Assembly: GCF_038404745.2 (NCBI RefSeq)
Contig: NZ_JAYKTT020000030.1
Span: 124,001 to 188,000 of the forward strand
DNA length: 64,000 bases
Direction of reading: 5' to 3'
Source of the DNA: Chlorogloeopsis sp038404745
GTDB taxonomy: Bacteria > Cyanobacteriota > Cyanobacteriia > Cyanobacteriales > Nostocaceae
Shown here: positions 26,135-34,951 of the stretch, in pieces
Numbering within the stretch: the first letter of the stretch is position 1
How the letters are laid out: every line of letters starts with the position of its first letter
Notes under the pieces: model-generated
The model's database searches: none
Told to the model about the DNA's origin: nothing
Seen by the model: only the letters and a program-made list of their open reading frames with translations
Program-made: the position numbers and the translations under genes

Positions 26135-26735
26135 AACTAACGCGATTAATCGTACTGATTTGATTAATCGCGTTGGTACTTAACTTAAACTATCAGCTTT
26201 AGTCTGAAAAAAGCAATATTCGCAGTTCAAGCGCTTGATTGCAAAAATAAAGATAAAGCTTAGTGCTCTTACAAACAAGTATGAGTTTAATGACTCGAAA
26301 AAGTCGGTGATAGAATTTTAGTTAAGTGCCTTCAAGCATAATGTTAGATTCGCGCTTGAGAATCTTGATCAAGTCCATAAGTCTTTCGTAAAGATAAGAC
26401 TGGACATATCAGAATATAAAACCTGAATGAAAGCAATTACTTGCGGGTGGTTTGAGAATCTCACTCCTTTCAGGTATGAGATTGTCTAAAAAATCAAGTT
26501 AAATTAGTTAAAGCCTCAACTTATACCTATGCATTTGCTATGAGTGTAAGAAGTTTTTAGAATGCAGTTAGCGACAGCAGCATTTTAAATTAACTATTAA
26601 GGTATATAATATTGTCGCCTTGTATGTTCTAGTTGAGGGCAGCAAGTAAATGGGTCAGCATCGCTGCAATTGTAGTGTAAAAGCTGTCCAGACACATAAT
26701 TCATCTAGTAGCTAAATTCCAATTAAGGTTGAAGT
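26135..26735. other. 600-base spacer between rpsL and rpsG with hairpins
   Basis: A long spacer inside a ribosomal operon. It contains a strong hairpin just after rpsL (AACGCGATTAATC at 26139-26151 with GATTAATCGCGTT at 26162-26174, no T tract), a second smaller one (AATCTCA 26457-26463 with TGAGATT 26477-26483), and a TATAAT-like hexamer at 26605-26610 that could be part of a second promoter for rpsG. No ORF of note. Confidence 0.55.
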
Positions 26736-27206
26736 ATGTCTCGTCGTGGTGTTGTTCAAAAGCGCCCTGTTCCGCCTGACTCAGTTTATAACAGTCGTTT
26801 AGTTAGCATGATGATCCGTCGTATTATGCGTCATGGTAAAAAATCACTTGCCGCACGGATTGTCTATGATGCTATGAAAAGTATTGAGGAACGCACTGGT
26901 AACGATCCATTAGAAACCTTTGAAAGAGCTGTGCGTAACGCAACGCCCTTGGTAGAAGTAAAAGCTCGGCGGGTTGGCGGTGCTACCTACCAAGTACCGA
27001 TGGAAGTGCGTTCTGAGAGGGGTACAACTTTGGCACTGCGTTGGCTGGTACAGTTTTCTCGGCAACGCTCAGGTCGGACAATGGCTGGCAAATTGGCTCA
27101 AGAATTGATGGATGCTGCCAACGAGACTGGGAACGCTATTCGCAAGCGTGAAGAGACGCATCGGATGGCAGAAGCAAATAAGGCCTTTGCACACTATCGT
27201 TACTAA
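26736..27206 (+). CDS. rpsG: 30S ribosomal protein S7
   Basis: S7 nucleates assembly of the 30S head and binds the 3' domain of 16S rRNA. The start MSRRGVVQKRPVPPDSVYNSRLVSMMIRRIMRHGKKSLA and the segments NATPLVEVKARRVGGATYQVPMEV and RWLVQFSRQRSGRTMAGKLAQELMDAANETG are diagnostic. Length 156 aa is normal. It is followed after 150 bases by fusA. Confidence 0.99.
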   Translation: MSRRGVVQKRPVPPDSVYNSRLVSMMIRRIMRHGKKSLAARIVYDAMKSIEERTGNDPLETFERAVRNATPLVEVKARRVGGATYQVPMEVRSERGTTLALRWLVQFSRQRSGRTMAGKLAQELMDAANETGNAIRKREETHRMAEANKAFAHYRY

Positions 27207-27356
27207 AATTAAGCCGCTATGTATCGCCTCTTCCCAAAGGCGGTATGAACTATCATCGTGTATTTACAAAAAAAATGACGGTTTACCGAAAAGGATAGAA
27301 TCTTAACAAAGTGTAATATACAAGATATCATGAGGCGAAAAGTATAGGAGGCAGCT

Positions 27357-29435
27357 GTGGCACGTACGATCCCGCTAGAGAGAGTACGCAATATTGGTAT
27401 TGCGGCGCATATAGATGCGGGCAAGACAACAACAACAGAGAGAATATTATTTTACTCTGGCATTATTCACAAAATAGGTGAAGTTCACGAAGGAACCGCT
27501 GTCACGGACTGGATGGAACAGGAGCGGGAGCGGGGTATTACGATTACTGCTGCTGCAATTAGCACCAGTTGGAAAGATCATCAAATAAACATTATTGATA
27601 CTCCTGGACACGTAGACTTCACAATCGAAGTAGAACGTTCCATGCGGGTTTTGGATGGTGTAATCACAGTTTTGTGTTCTGTAGGTGGTGTACAGCCGCA
27701 AACAGAAACGGTATGGCGTCAGGCAGACCGTTACAAAGTTCCGCGCATTGTTTTTGTAAATAAAATGGATCGCACCGGCGCAAACTTCTATAAAGTTTAC
27801 GAACAGGTACGCGATCGCCTGCGGGCTAATGCGATTCCCATCCAGCTGCCTATTGGTAGTGAAAGCGAATTTAGAGGTCTTGTGGACTTGGTGAAGATGC
27901 GAGCCTTCATCTACAACAACGACCAAGGAACCGATATTCAAGAAGCTGATATTCCCGCAGAAGTACAGGATCTAGCCCAGGAGTACCGTACCAAGCTAAT
28001 TGAAGCGGTAGCTGAAACCGATGATGACTTGATGACCAAGTACTTCGAGGGTGAAGAACTTACTGAGAACGAAATCCAGACTGCTCTCCGTAAAGGTACG
28101 ATTGCAGGTACGATTGTGCCATTGCTTTGTGGCTCCGCCTTTAAAAATAAAGGTGTACAGAAGTTGTTAGATGCAGTCGTAACATACCTGCCAGCGCCAA
28201 TTGATGTACCCGCAATTCAAGGTACGCTACCAAATGGCGATACTGTTGAGCGTCACGCCAGCGATGAAGAACCATTGTCAGCTCTGGCATTCAAGATTAT
28301 GGCTGACCCTTACGGTCGTCTCACCTTCATCCGCGTATATTCTGGCATACTCAAGAAAGGCAGCTACGTTCTTAATGCGACTAAGAACAAGAAAGAACGT
28401 ATTTCTCGTCTGGTTGTTTTGAGAGCAGATGACAGAATTGATGTCGATGAACTCAGAGCGGGTGATCTAGGAGCCGCTGTGGGGTTAAAGGAAACTTTAA
28501 CAGGTGACACCCTCTGTAATGAAGACTCACCAGTGATTCTGGAATCTCTGTACATTCCAGAGCCTGTAATTTCGGTGGCAGTAGAACCGAAAACTAAGAA
28601 CGATATGGACAAACTGTCCAAAGCTCTGCAAGCTCTCTCGGAAGAAGACCCGACTTTCCGTGTCAGCGTCAATCCGGAGACAAATCAAACCGTAATTGCA
28701 GGGATGGGAGAGCTACACCTAGAAATTCTTGTAGACCGGATGTTACGAGAATTTAAGGTAGAAGCGAACGTTGGTGCGCCGCAAGTAGCTTATCGCGAAA
28801 CCGTTCGCAAGAACGTTAACAAAATAGAAGGTAAATTTATTCGCCAAAGTGGTGGTAAAGGTCAATACGGTCATGTTGTGATTGACTTGGAGCCAGGAGA
28901 ACCGGGAAGCGGCTTTGAATTCGTCTCTAAAATTGTTGGCGGTGCGGTACCTAAAGAGTACATCCCGCCCGTAGAGCAGGGAATGAAAGAAACCTGTGAA
29001 TCCGGTATTTTAGCTGGATATCCGTTGATTGATATCAAAGCCACGCTGGTTGATGGCTCTTACCACGATGTAGACTCTTCGGAAATGGCTTTCAAGATTG
29101 CTGGCTCGATGGCAATTAAAGAAGCAGCAATGAAAGCAAGTCCCGTTCTGTTAGAGCCTATGATGAAAGTTGAGGTTGAAGTTCCCGAAAACTTCCTTGG
29201 GGATGTAATGGGTGATCTCAATTCCCGTCGTGGGCAAATTGAGGGGATGGGTTCCGAGCAGGGCATTGCCAAAGTGACTGCTAAAGTCCCATTGGCAGAA
29301 ATGTTTGGCTACGCTACTGATATTCGGTCGAAGACCCAAGGTCGTGGTATCTTCTCAATGGAGTTTAGCCACTATGAAGAAGTGCCTCGCAACGTGGCTG
29401 AGGCAATCATAGCTAAAAGCAAAGGGAACGCATAA
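27357..29435 (+). CDS. fusA: Translation elongation factor G
   Basis: EF-G drives GTP-dependent ribosomal translocation and recycling. The GTPase motifs are AHIDAGKTTTTE (G1, near residue 17), RGITITAAA (G2), DTPGHVDF (G3) and NKMDRTGA (G4). The five-domain length of 692 residues is standard, with domain IV (GKGQYGHVVIDLEP) and domain V near the C-terminus. GTG at 27357 follows AGGAGG (27346-27351) by five bases. It lies 22 bases upstream of tuf, so the two are cotranscribed. Confidence 0.99.
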   Translation: MARTIPLERVRNIGIAAHIDAGKTTTTERILFYSGIIHKIGEVHEGTAVTDWMEQERERGITITAAAISTSWKDHQINIIDTPGHVDFTIEVERSMRVLDGVITVLCSVGGVQPQTETVWRQADRYKVPRIVFVNKMDRTGANFYKVYEQVRDRLRANAIPIQLPIGSESEFRGLVDLVKMRAFIYNNDQGTDIQEADIPAEVQDLAQEYRTKLIEAVAETDDDLMTKYFEGEELTENEIQTALRKGTIAGTIVPLLCGSAFKNKGVQKLLDAVVTYLPAPIDVPAIQGTLPNGDTVERHASDEEPLSALAFKIMADPYGRLTFIRVYSGILKKGSYVLNATKNKKERISRLVVLRADDRIDVDELRAGDLGAAVGLKETLTGDTLCNEDSPVILESLYIPEPVISVAVEPKTKNDMDKLSKALQALSEEDPTFRVSVNPETNQTVIAGMGELHLEILVDRMLREFKVEANVGAPQVAYRETVRKNVNKIEGKFIRQSGGKGQYGHVVIDLEPGEPGSGFEFVSKIVGGAVPKEYIPPVEQGMKETCESGILAGYPLIDIKATLVDGSYHDVDSSEMAFKIAGSMAIKEAAMKASPVLLEPMMKVEVEVPENFLGDVMGDLNSRRGQIEGMGSEQGIAKVTAKVPLAEMFGYATDIRSKTQGRGIFSMEFSHYEEVPRNVAEAIIAKSKGNA

Positions 29436-29457
29436 CTAGTAAAGGAAACGATCATTC

Positions 29458-30687
29458 ATGGCACGCGCAAAGTTTGAAAGGAAAAAACCCCACGTTAATA
29501 TCGGTACTATTGGCCACGTTGACCACGGTAAAACCACACTCACAGCCGCTATCACTATGACCTTGGCGGCTTTGGGTCAGGCTCAAGCTAGAAAGTACGA
29601 CGAAATCGATGCCGCTCCAGAAGAAAAGGCACGGGGTATTACAATTAACACAGCTCACGTTGAGTATGAAACCGAAAAACGTCACTATGCTCACGTAGAC
29701 TGTCCTGGACACGCTGACTATGTGAAGAACATGATCACAGGCGCAGCCCAAATGGATGGTGCTATCCTCGTGGTATCTGCGGCTGATGGCCCCATGCCCC
29801 AAACCCGCGAACACATCCTGTTGGCACGGCAGGTAGGTGTTCCTAGCCTAGTAGTCTTCTTGAACAAAGAAGACATGGTGGACGACGAAGAATTGCTAGA
29901 ACTAGTGGAATTGGAAGTCCGGGAATTGCTTTCTAGCTATGATTTTCCTGGTGATGATATTCCGATTACAGCAGGTTCTGCTTTGCAAGCGCTGGAAAAA
30001 ATGACCAGTAATCCCAAAACTCAACGGGGTGAAGATAAGTGGGTAGATAAGATCTACGCGCTGATGGATTCTGTAGACTCTTACATCCCTACTCCAGAGC
30101 GTGATGTTGATAAGCCTTTCTTGATGGCTGTAGAAGATGTATTCTCCATCACAGGTCGCGGTACTGTAGCAACCGGACGGATTGAGCGGGGTAAAGTTAA
30201 AATCGGCGATAACGTGGAATTGGTAGGCATTAAGCCTACTCGTTCTACTACCGTTACTGGGATTGAGATGTTCAAGAAGAGTCTCGATGAAGGTATGGCT
30301 GGTGATAACGCTGGTATACTTTTGCGCGGTATCCAGAAGACTGACATCGAACGAGGTATGGTACTCGCCAAGCCTGGTTCTATCACTCCACACACTCAAT
30401 TTGAAGGTGAAGTTTACGTTTTAACCGAAAAAGAAGGTGGTCGGAAAACACCGTTCTTTGCTGGTTACCGTCCTCAGTTCTATGTGCGGACAACAGATGT
30501 GACCGGCACGATTAAGACTTTCACCTCTGATGATGGTACTGAAGCGGAAATGGTAATGCCCGGAGACCGCATCAAGGTGACTGTAGAACTGATCAACCCG
30601 ATCGCTATTGAGCAAGGAATGCGCTTTGCTATTCGTGAAGGTGGTCGCACCATTGGTGCTGGCGTTGTTTCCAAGATTGTAAAGTAG
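29458..30687 (+). CDS. tuf: Translation elongation factor Tu
   Basis: EF-Tu delivers aminoacyl-tRNA to the ribosome. Clear GTPase motifs: GHVDHGKTTLTAA (G1), RGITINTAHVEYE (G2), DCPGHADYVKNM (G3), NKEDMVDDEELLELV (G4). At 409 residues it has the usual cyanobacterial/plastid length, with the short insertion TSNPKTQRGEDKWV before domain II typical of that lineage. It is followed by a strong terminator, which isolates it from rpsJ. Confidence 0.99.
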   Translation: MARAKFERKKPHVNIGTIGHVDHGKTTLTAAITMTLAALGQAQARKYDEIDAAPEEKARGITINTAHVEYETEKRHYAHVDCPGHADYVKNMITGAAQMDGAILVVSAADGPMPQTREHILLARQVGVPSLVVFLNKEDMVDDEELLELVELEVRELLSSYDFPGDDIPITAGSALQALEKMTSNPKTQRGEDKWVDKIYALMDSVDSYIPTPERDVDKPFLMAVEDVFSITGRGTVATGRIERGKVKIGDNVELVGIKPTRSTTVTGIEMFKKSLDEGMAGDNAGILLRGIQKTDIERGMVLAKPGSITPHTQFEGEVYVLTEKEGGRKTPFFAGYRPQFYVRTTDVTGTIKTFTSDDGTEAEMVMPGDRIKVTVELINPIAIEQGMRFAIREGGRTIGAGVVSKIVK

Positions 30688-30712
30688 CATCTCTTGAGCT
30701 TAATTAAGAAGG

Positions 30713-30746
30713 AGCAGAGATGGTATAATACCTCTCTGCTTTTTTA
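30713..30746 (+). terminator. Rho-independent terminator after tuf
   Basis: AGCAGAGA (30713-30720) pairs with TCTCTGCT (30733-30740), and the interior GGTA/TACC extends the stem. A run of Ts follows. This is a textbook intrinsic terminator placed about 25 bases after the tuf stop codon. Confidence 0.88.
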
Positions 30747-30865
30747 ACTTCCCTCTATTAAGAGGAACTAAACACTAGGGATTAGGGATAAAAGTTTTAG
30801 CTCGAAAGTATTGCTAACACTAAATCCCCATTTTAAATACCCTTTTAGTCCTAAGCGACTATCAT

Positions 30866-30908
30866 CGCGGCTTTCTGTCAAAGTCTGTCTACCTTCAAGA
30901 AAGCCGCG
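30866..30908 (+). promoter_or_regulatory. Long-loop stem in the rpsJ upstream region
   Basis: CGCGGCTTTCT (30866-30876) pairs perfectly with AGAAAGCCGCG (30898-30908) around a 21-base loop. It lies about 140 bases before the rpsJ start, downstream of the tuf terminator, so it could be an mRNA leader structure for autoregulation. This is inference from position and pairing only. Confidence 0.4.
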
Positions 30909-31046
30909 CTACTATGTGCGTCTATGCTGAGTGTGAAATCAGGTGATTGACAAGCAGATTTGATTGAATCACTCACTAATAACTAGTTTGTAAGTCTTTT
31001 ACCCCTAACCCCTTGTAAACATTAATCAGAACCAGGAAAATTAAAA

Positions 31047-31364
31047 ATGGCAACCTTACAGCAGCAGAAAATTAGAATTCGCTTACAGGCTTTTGACCGC
31101 CGCTTGCTAGATACATCTTGCGAGAAGATTGTAGATACAGCAAACCGTACCAATGCTACAGCGATCGGCCCAATTCCCTTACCGACAAAGCGCCGGATTT
31201 ACTGCGTGTTGCGATCGCCCCATGTAGATAAAGATTCGCGTGAACACTTTGAAACCCGTACTCATCGCCGCATTATCGATATTTATCAGCCTTCTTCTAA
31301 AACCATTGATGCTTTGATGAAACTGGATTTACCTTCTGGTGTAGATATTGAAGTAAAGCTTTAA
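31047..31364 (+). CDS. rpsJ: 30S ribosomal protein S10
   Basis: S10 is a 30S head protein that also acts as NusE in antitermination. The signatures IRIRLQAFDRRLLDTSCEKIVDTANRTNA, GPIPLPTKRRIYCVLRSPHVDKDSREHFE and LMKLDLPSGVDIEVKL are complete and the length (105 aa) is normal. It ends the cyanobacterial str gene order rpsL-rpsG-fusA-tuf-rpsJ but here is separated from tuf by 359 bases with a terminator, so it must have its own promoter. Confidence 0.99.
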   Translation: MATLQQQKIRIRLQAFDRRLLDTSCEKIVDTANRTNATAIGPIPLPTKRRIYCVLRSPHVDKDSREHFETRTHRRIIDIYQPSSKTIDALMKLDLPSGVDIEVKL

Positions 31365-31406
31365 ATGGTCATAGCTAATAGCACTGCTTAGTGTGAATAT
31401 TTACTT

Positions 31407-31440
31407 GCCCCGGAAGAGATATCTTTCAGGGCTTTTTATT
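31407..31440 (+). terminator. Rho-independent terminator after rpsJ
   Basis: GCCCCGGAAGA pairs with TCTTTCAGGGC with one mismatch and one G-T pair around a GATA loop, followed by TTTTTATTT. It lies about 40 bases after the rpsJ stop. Confidence 0.82.
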
Positions 31441-31544
31441 TAGCTGTAAAAACAAATGTTAGAATGTAGACAAAGCACGGCAAAGACAAAGAATAATAAA
31501 AAATTATAAATATTATCAAAGGTTAAATTTATACCAAGGTAAAA

Positions 31545-32195
31545 ATGACGTCTTCTTCTAAAATTGCCGTTCGTGAACTACCTCTGTTCCCATTATCAGA
31601 AGTAGTTTTATTCCCTACAAGACCATTACCCTTGCATATCTTTGAATTCCGATATCGGATCATGATGAATACGATTTTGGAGAGTGATCGTAGATTTGGG
31701 GTTTTAATGGTCGATCCGGCTAAAGGTACAGTTGCCAATGTCGGTTGCTGTGCAGAAATCATTCATTATCAACGGTTACCAGATGACCGGATGAAAATGT
31801 TGACTCTGGGGCAGCAAAGGTTTCGTGTTTTAGAATACGTTCGCGAAAAACCTTACTATGTCGGTTTGGTTGAGTGGATTGAAGATAACCCACCTGCTAA
31901 GGATTTACGTCCTCTAGCTGCTGAGGTAGAACAACTACTACAAGATGTTGTACGTCTATCTGCCAAGCTGACAGAACAAAATATTGAACTACCAGAAGAT
32001 TTACCCGATCTGCCTTTAGAGTTGTCTTATTGGGTAGCAAGCAACCTATATGGTGTTGCTTCTGAGCAACAGACATTATTAGAAATGCAAGACACAGTTG
32101 CTCGTCTAGAACGAGAAGCGGAAATTTTGACTTCCACGCGCAATCATTTAGCAGCTCGTACCGTTCTGAAAGACACTTTTAATCAGAAGTTATAA
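31545..32195 (+). CDS. LON substrate-binding (LAN) domain protein
   Basis: A 216-residue protein that is the N-terminal domain of Lon protease without ATPase or peptidase parts. Diagnostic segments are LPLFPLSEVVLFPTRPLPLHIFEFRYRIMM, RRFGVLMVDP, VGCCAEIIHYQRLPDDRMKMLTLGQQRFRV and a C-terminal helical bundle with LEMQDTVARLEREAEIL. Stand-alone LON-domain proteins are common in cyanobacteria and proteobacteria and are thought to bind unfolded or specific proteins; the physiological role is not established. It follows the str cluster but has its own upstream region. Confidence 0.92.
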   Translation: MTSSSKIAVRELPLFPLSEVVLFPTRPLPLHIFEFRYRIMMNTILESDRRFGVLMVDPAKGTVANVGCCAEIIHYQRLPDDRMKMLTLGQQRFRVLEYVREKPYYVGLVEWIEDNPPAKDLRPLAAEVEQLLQDVVRLSAKLTEQNIELPEDLPDLPLELSYWVASNLYGVASEQQTLLEMQDTVARLEREAEILTSTRNHLAARTVLKDTFNQKL

Positions 32196-32246
32196 AATTA
32201 GTTAGTAGTTATTAGTTAGTAGTTAGTGGGTAAACAACTAAATTCT

Positions 32247-32311
32247 GTACGGGCGGGTTTTAACGATAATCTCTCTAAAATAACAGAATATCTCAATAAA
32301 CTCGCCCCTAC
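32247..32311. repeat. GGGCGGGTTT inverted-end element, copy C (diverged)
   Basis: Starts GTACGGGCGGGTTTTAACGATAAT and ends AAACTCGCCCCTAC, so the right end has a point difference. The core is more diverged than in copies A, B, E and F. It is flanked by AGTTAGTAGTTAG on the left and touches the pheA stop codon on the right. Confidence 0.72.
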
Positions 32312-33201
32312 TATCCACTAACTTCTTGATCAAGAGTGTTGACTGGTAAAACATTGTAGCTGCCAAAAATTTTTAATATTTCTGTATAGGCATTTAGTTG
32401 TTGTAGTGCAGATTGCATTTGAGCTTCACGAGCATCTGCTTCTACATCAATAAAAAATAAATATTCTCCTAGCGATCGCTTTGTCGGGCGAGATTCAATC
32501 CGACTAAGATTAATACCTAGCCGAGCAAAAATTTGTAGTGGTTTGACTAATGCTCCTGGTACATTCGCAGGTACACTGAATGCGAGCGAAGTGTGACTGT
32601 TTCTTATGGCAGATGATTGATTGGTGATTGACACATTAGCCTGACTTACTACCCAAAAGCGAGTACAATTTTCAGGATAATCATTAGTGCCATCAACTAG
32701 TATTGGTAAATTATAGAGTTGTGCAGCTCTTTGAGATGAAATTACCGCTGCTGTTGTTTCTTGCTCTAGTTTTTGCAATGGTTCTGTCGTGGAATTAGTA
32801 GGAATTAGCTGTACAGACGGGAGAAATCTTTCTAACCATCCTTGACATTGTGCCAAAGCTTGCGGATGGGAATAAACAGTTTTAATGCTTTCTAAGCTTT
32901 GAGCGTAGGAAATTAATGTATGAACTATTGGCATAACTAAAGCTAACTGAATTTGTAAAGTATCTAGTTGCCACAGTGTATCTATAGTCATACTTACACT
33001 ACCTTCAATGGAATTTTCCACTGGTACAACAGCTAACTGAGCTGCTCCCTGAGCAACTGCTCGCAGTGTTTGAGCGATGCTGGGATAAGGGCATAAGATA
33101 GTTTCTAATCCCTTTATCTTTTGTAACCAATTGACATACAAAAGAGCTGCTTGCTCTGCGTAAGTGCCGGGAGGCCCTAAATGTGCGATCAATAGAGTCA
33201 T
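32311..33201 (-). CDS. pheA: Prephenate dehydratase
   Basis: Converts prephenate to phenylpyruvate in phenylalanine synthesis. The N-terminal PDT domain has HLGPPGTYAEQAA, VPVENSIEGSV and the catalytic NCTRFWVV; a C-terminal ACT domain (AFSVPANVPGALVKPLQIFARLGINLSRIESRPTK) mediates allosteric control by phenylalanine. At 296 residues it is a mono-functional enzyme without chorismate mutase. Two features look repeat-derived: a short polar insertion between domains (SITNQSSAIRNSHT) and the terminal residues QEVSG, whose codons are part of the TTAGTGG flank of repeat copy C. Confidence 0.96.
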   Translation of the reverse strand: MTLLIAHLGPPGTYAEQAALLYVNWLQKIKGLETILCPYPSIAQTLRAVAQGAAQLAVVPVENSIEGSVSMTIDTLWQLDTLQIQLALVMPIVHTLISYAQSLESIKTVYSHPQALAQCQGWLERFLPSVQLIPTNSTTEPLQKLEQETTAAVISSQRAAQLYNLPILVDGTNDYPENCTRFWVVSQANVSITNQSSAIRNSHTSLAFSVPANVPGALVKPLQIFARLGINLSRIESRPTKRSLGEYLFFIDVEADAREAQMQSALQQLNAYTEILKIFGSYNVLPVNTLDQEVSG

Positions 33202-33449
33202 GGAGTTGATTGTTTAGCTGTTAGTTTTAATCAAAGGTTGCATTAATAAGATTCTCGCAATACTCTACACCATGTAATTTATATTTATTTGAATGATACT
33301 AGCTGTTATTTACAAATAATGGATAACTATAAATTAATATAGTTTTGCAAGTAAATAGTAAATTTAGCTCATTCAATTTTAATTTTGTGCGACAAAATTC
33401 CATAAATTAAAAAATAATAGAATTATAAAACAATTATTTTTATTAACGC

Positions 33450-34043
33450 ATGGCTATTCAGTTTACTGCCTCTCAATCGGTAGAAATTACTGTCCCGCAA
33501 CAGCCTATTCCCATTCAGCACTATTTGCGTCAACCTCAACGCCTTGTTTATGCGTTGGTTGATTCTAGTCGCATCCAGCAGCTGGCAGAAGAAATTTTTC
33601 GTTTGAAAATGCGTCCTCTCTCTTTCATGTCACTGAGTATTCAACCCACTGTAGATATGAAAGTTTGGATAGAATCAAATGACACAATTTATTTGCGATC
33701 GCTAGGTTGTGAAATCCTTGGTGTTGAGTATATCAACCAGCGCTTTGATCTGAATTTAAAAGGATATTTAGCACTATCTCAATTCAGTACTGGTTATCGT
33801 TTACGAGGCAGAGCCGATTTAGAAGTACAAGTGGAATTACCACCACCATTTTGCTTTACCCCTAAACCCATTTTAGAGGCGACTGGTAATGGTTTACTGA
33901 AGAGCGTACTGTTAACTATCAAGCAACGATTGTTACATCAATTATTAGCAGATTATCGTCGTTGGGTAATTTCACAACTTCAAGAAGACAGACTAGTTAA
34001 TAATGATGGAATCACAGAATTACCAATCTTAAATCCTGAGTAA
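33450..34043 (+). CDS. DUF1997 family protein
   Basis: A soluble 197-residue protein matching the cyanobacterial and plant DUF1997 family: beta-rich segments SLSIQPTVDMKVW, YLRSLGCEILGVEYINQRFDLNLKGYLA and YRLRGRADLEVQVELPPPFCFTPKPILEATGNGLLKSVLLTIKQRLLHQLLADYRRW. The overall pattern resembles START/SRPBCC-type lipid or ligand binding proteins, but no function is established. It diverges from pheA and stands alone. ATG at 33450 is the first available good start. Confidence 0.88.
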   Translation: MAIQFTASQSVEITVPQQPIPIQHYLRQPQRLVYALVDSSRIQQLAEEIFRLKMRPLSFMSLSIQPTVDMKVWIESNDTIYLRSLGCEILGVEYINQRFDLNLKGYLALSQFSTGYRLRGRADLEVQVELPPPFCFTPKPILEATGNGLLKSVLLTIKQRLLHQLLADYRRWVISQLQEDRLVNNDGITELPILNPE

Positions 34044-34249
34044 TTAGCTCTAAGTAATTGTAAATAATCATCCCAGTATTTCAACAAAATATAGATATAC
34101 GCAGACAAATACAGTTAGTTAACTAATCTGTGTTTGTTTGCGTGCATCTGATGATTAATGCTTAAATTATCTGCTGATTATTTTCCCTAGCAATTATTTA
34201 CAAAACTCCTCATTATTCTTAATAAAAGCATACTTGGATGAATTTAATA

Positions 34250-34945
34250 TTATTTCGGAATGCTTGACTCAGGATTAACAATATTAATTTGGCAAGGGCG
34301 AAAGGACTGGCGATGTAGGGGTGAAGGCCCATATTTTTGCAGTGCTAGTAGATGCTTTTTACTTCCATAACCCTTGTTGCGTTCTAAGTCGTACATAGGA
34401 TATTTAGAAGCAAAGCGTATTACTAGTTCATCTCGCCAGACTTTAGCCAAAATACTCGCGGCAGCAATACACAGCGATCGCTCATCACCTTTCACTATTG
34501 TTTGCTGCGGCAGTGCTAAATCTTGAATCAATTGATTGCCATCTATTAAGCAAAGTGCAGGTTGTACTTTCAGCTTCAGAACAGCTCGTTTCATCGCTAA
34601 AAGTGTTGCCTGTAAAATATTGATTCGGTCAATTTCGGCCACAGAGGCAAAGCCAATTCTCCAATCTATTGCCATAGCTCGGATTTGTTGAGCTAGCTTG
34701 TGCCTGCGAGAACTAGACAACTTTTTACTGTCTTTTATTTCCGCTGCCACCAGTACCGATAAAGCGCTCTTTGGCAAAATCACAGCTGCTGCTACTACAG
34801 GGCCGAACAAACATCCTCTTCCAACTTCATCCACACCTGCTATCAATCCAGCAATGTCAGAAAAGTTGGAAAATTCTAGCCAAATTGCTTCTTTGAAGGA
34901 TTCTGGTAAATCCCCAAAAGCAATAGATGGCTCTGTTGACGCCAT
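34250..34945 (-). CDS. rnhB: Ribonuclease HII
   Basis: RNase HII cleaves RNA in RNA-DNA hybrids and incises at misincorporated ribonucleotides. The active-site motif AGVDEVGRGCLFGPV (D39, E40) and LCLIDGNQ with the further Asp, plus AAASILAKVWRDELV, are intact. The protein has an N-terminal extension of about 35 residues before the catalytic domain. It starts 7 bases after the rne stop codon, so the two are cotranscribed, an arrangement that places two RNA-cleaving enzymes in one operon. Confidence 0.97.
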   Translation of the reverse strand: MASTEPSIAFGDLPESFKEAIWLEFSNFSDIAGLIAGVDEVGRGCLFGPVVAAAVILPKSALSVLVAAEIKDSKKLSSSRRHKLAQQIRAMAIDWRIGFASVAEIDRINILQATLLAMKRAVLKLKVQPALCLIDGNQLIQDLALPQQTIVKGDERSLCIAAASILAKVWRDELVIRFASKYPMYDLERNKGYGSKKHLLALQKYGPSPLHRQSFRPCQINIVNPESSIPK

Positions 34946-34951
34946 ATAAAT

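Noticed and set aside
29452..30690. Antisense open frames across tuf and fusA
   Set aside because: Strong codon bias in highly expressed genes leaves open complementary frames; none has a recognisable protein.
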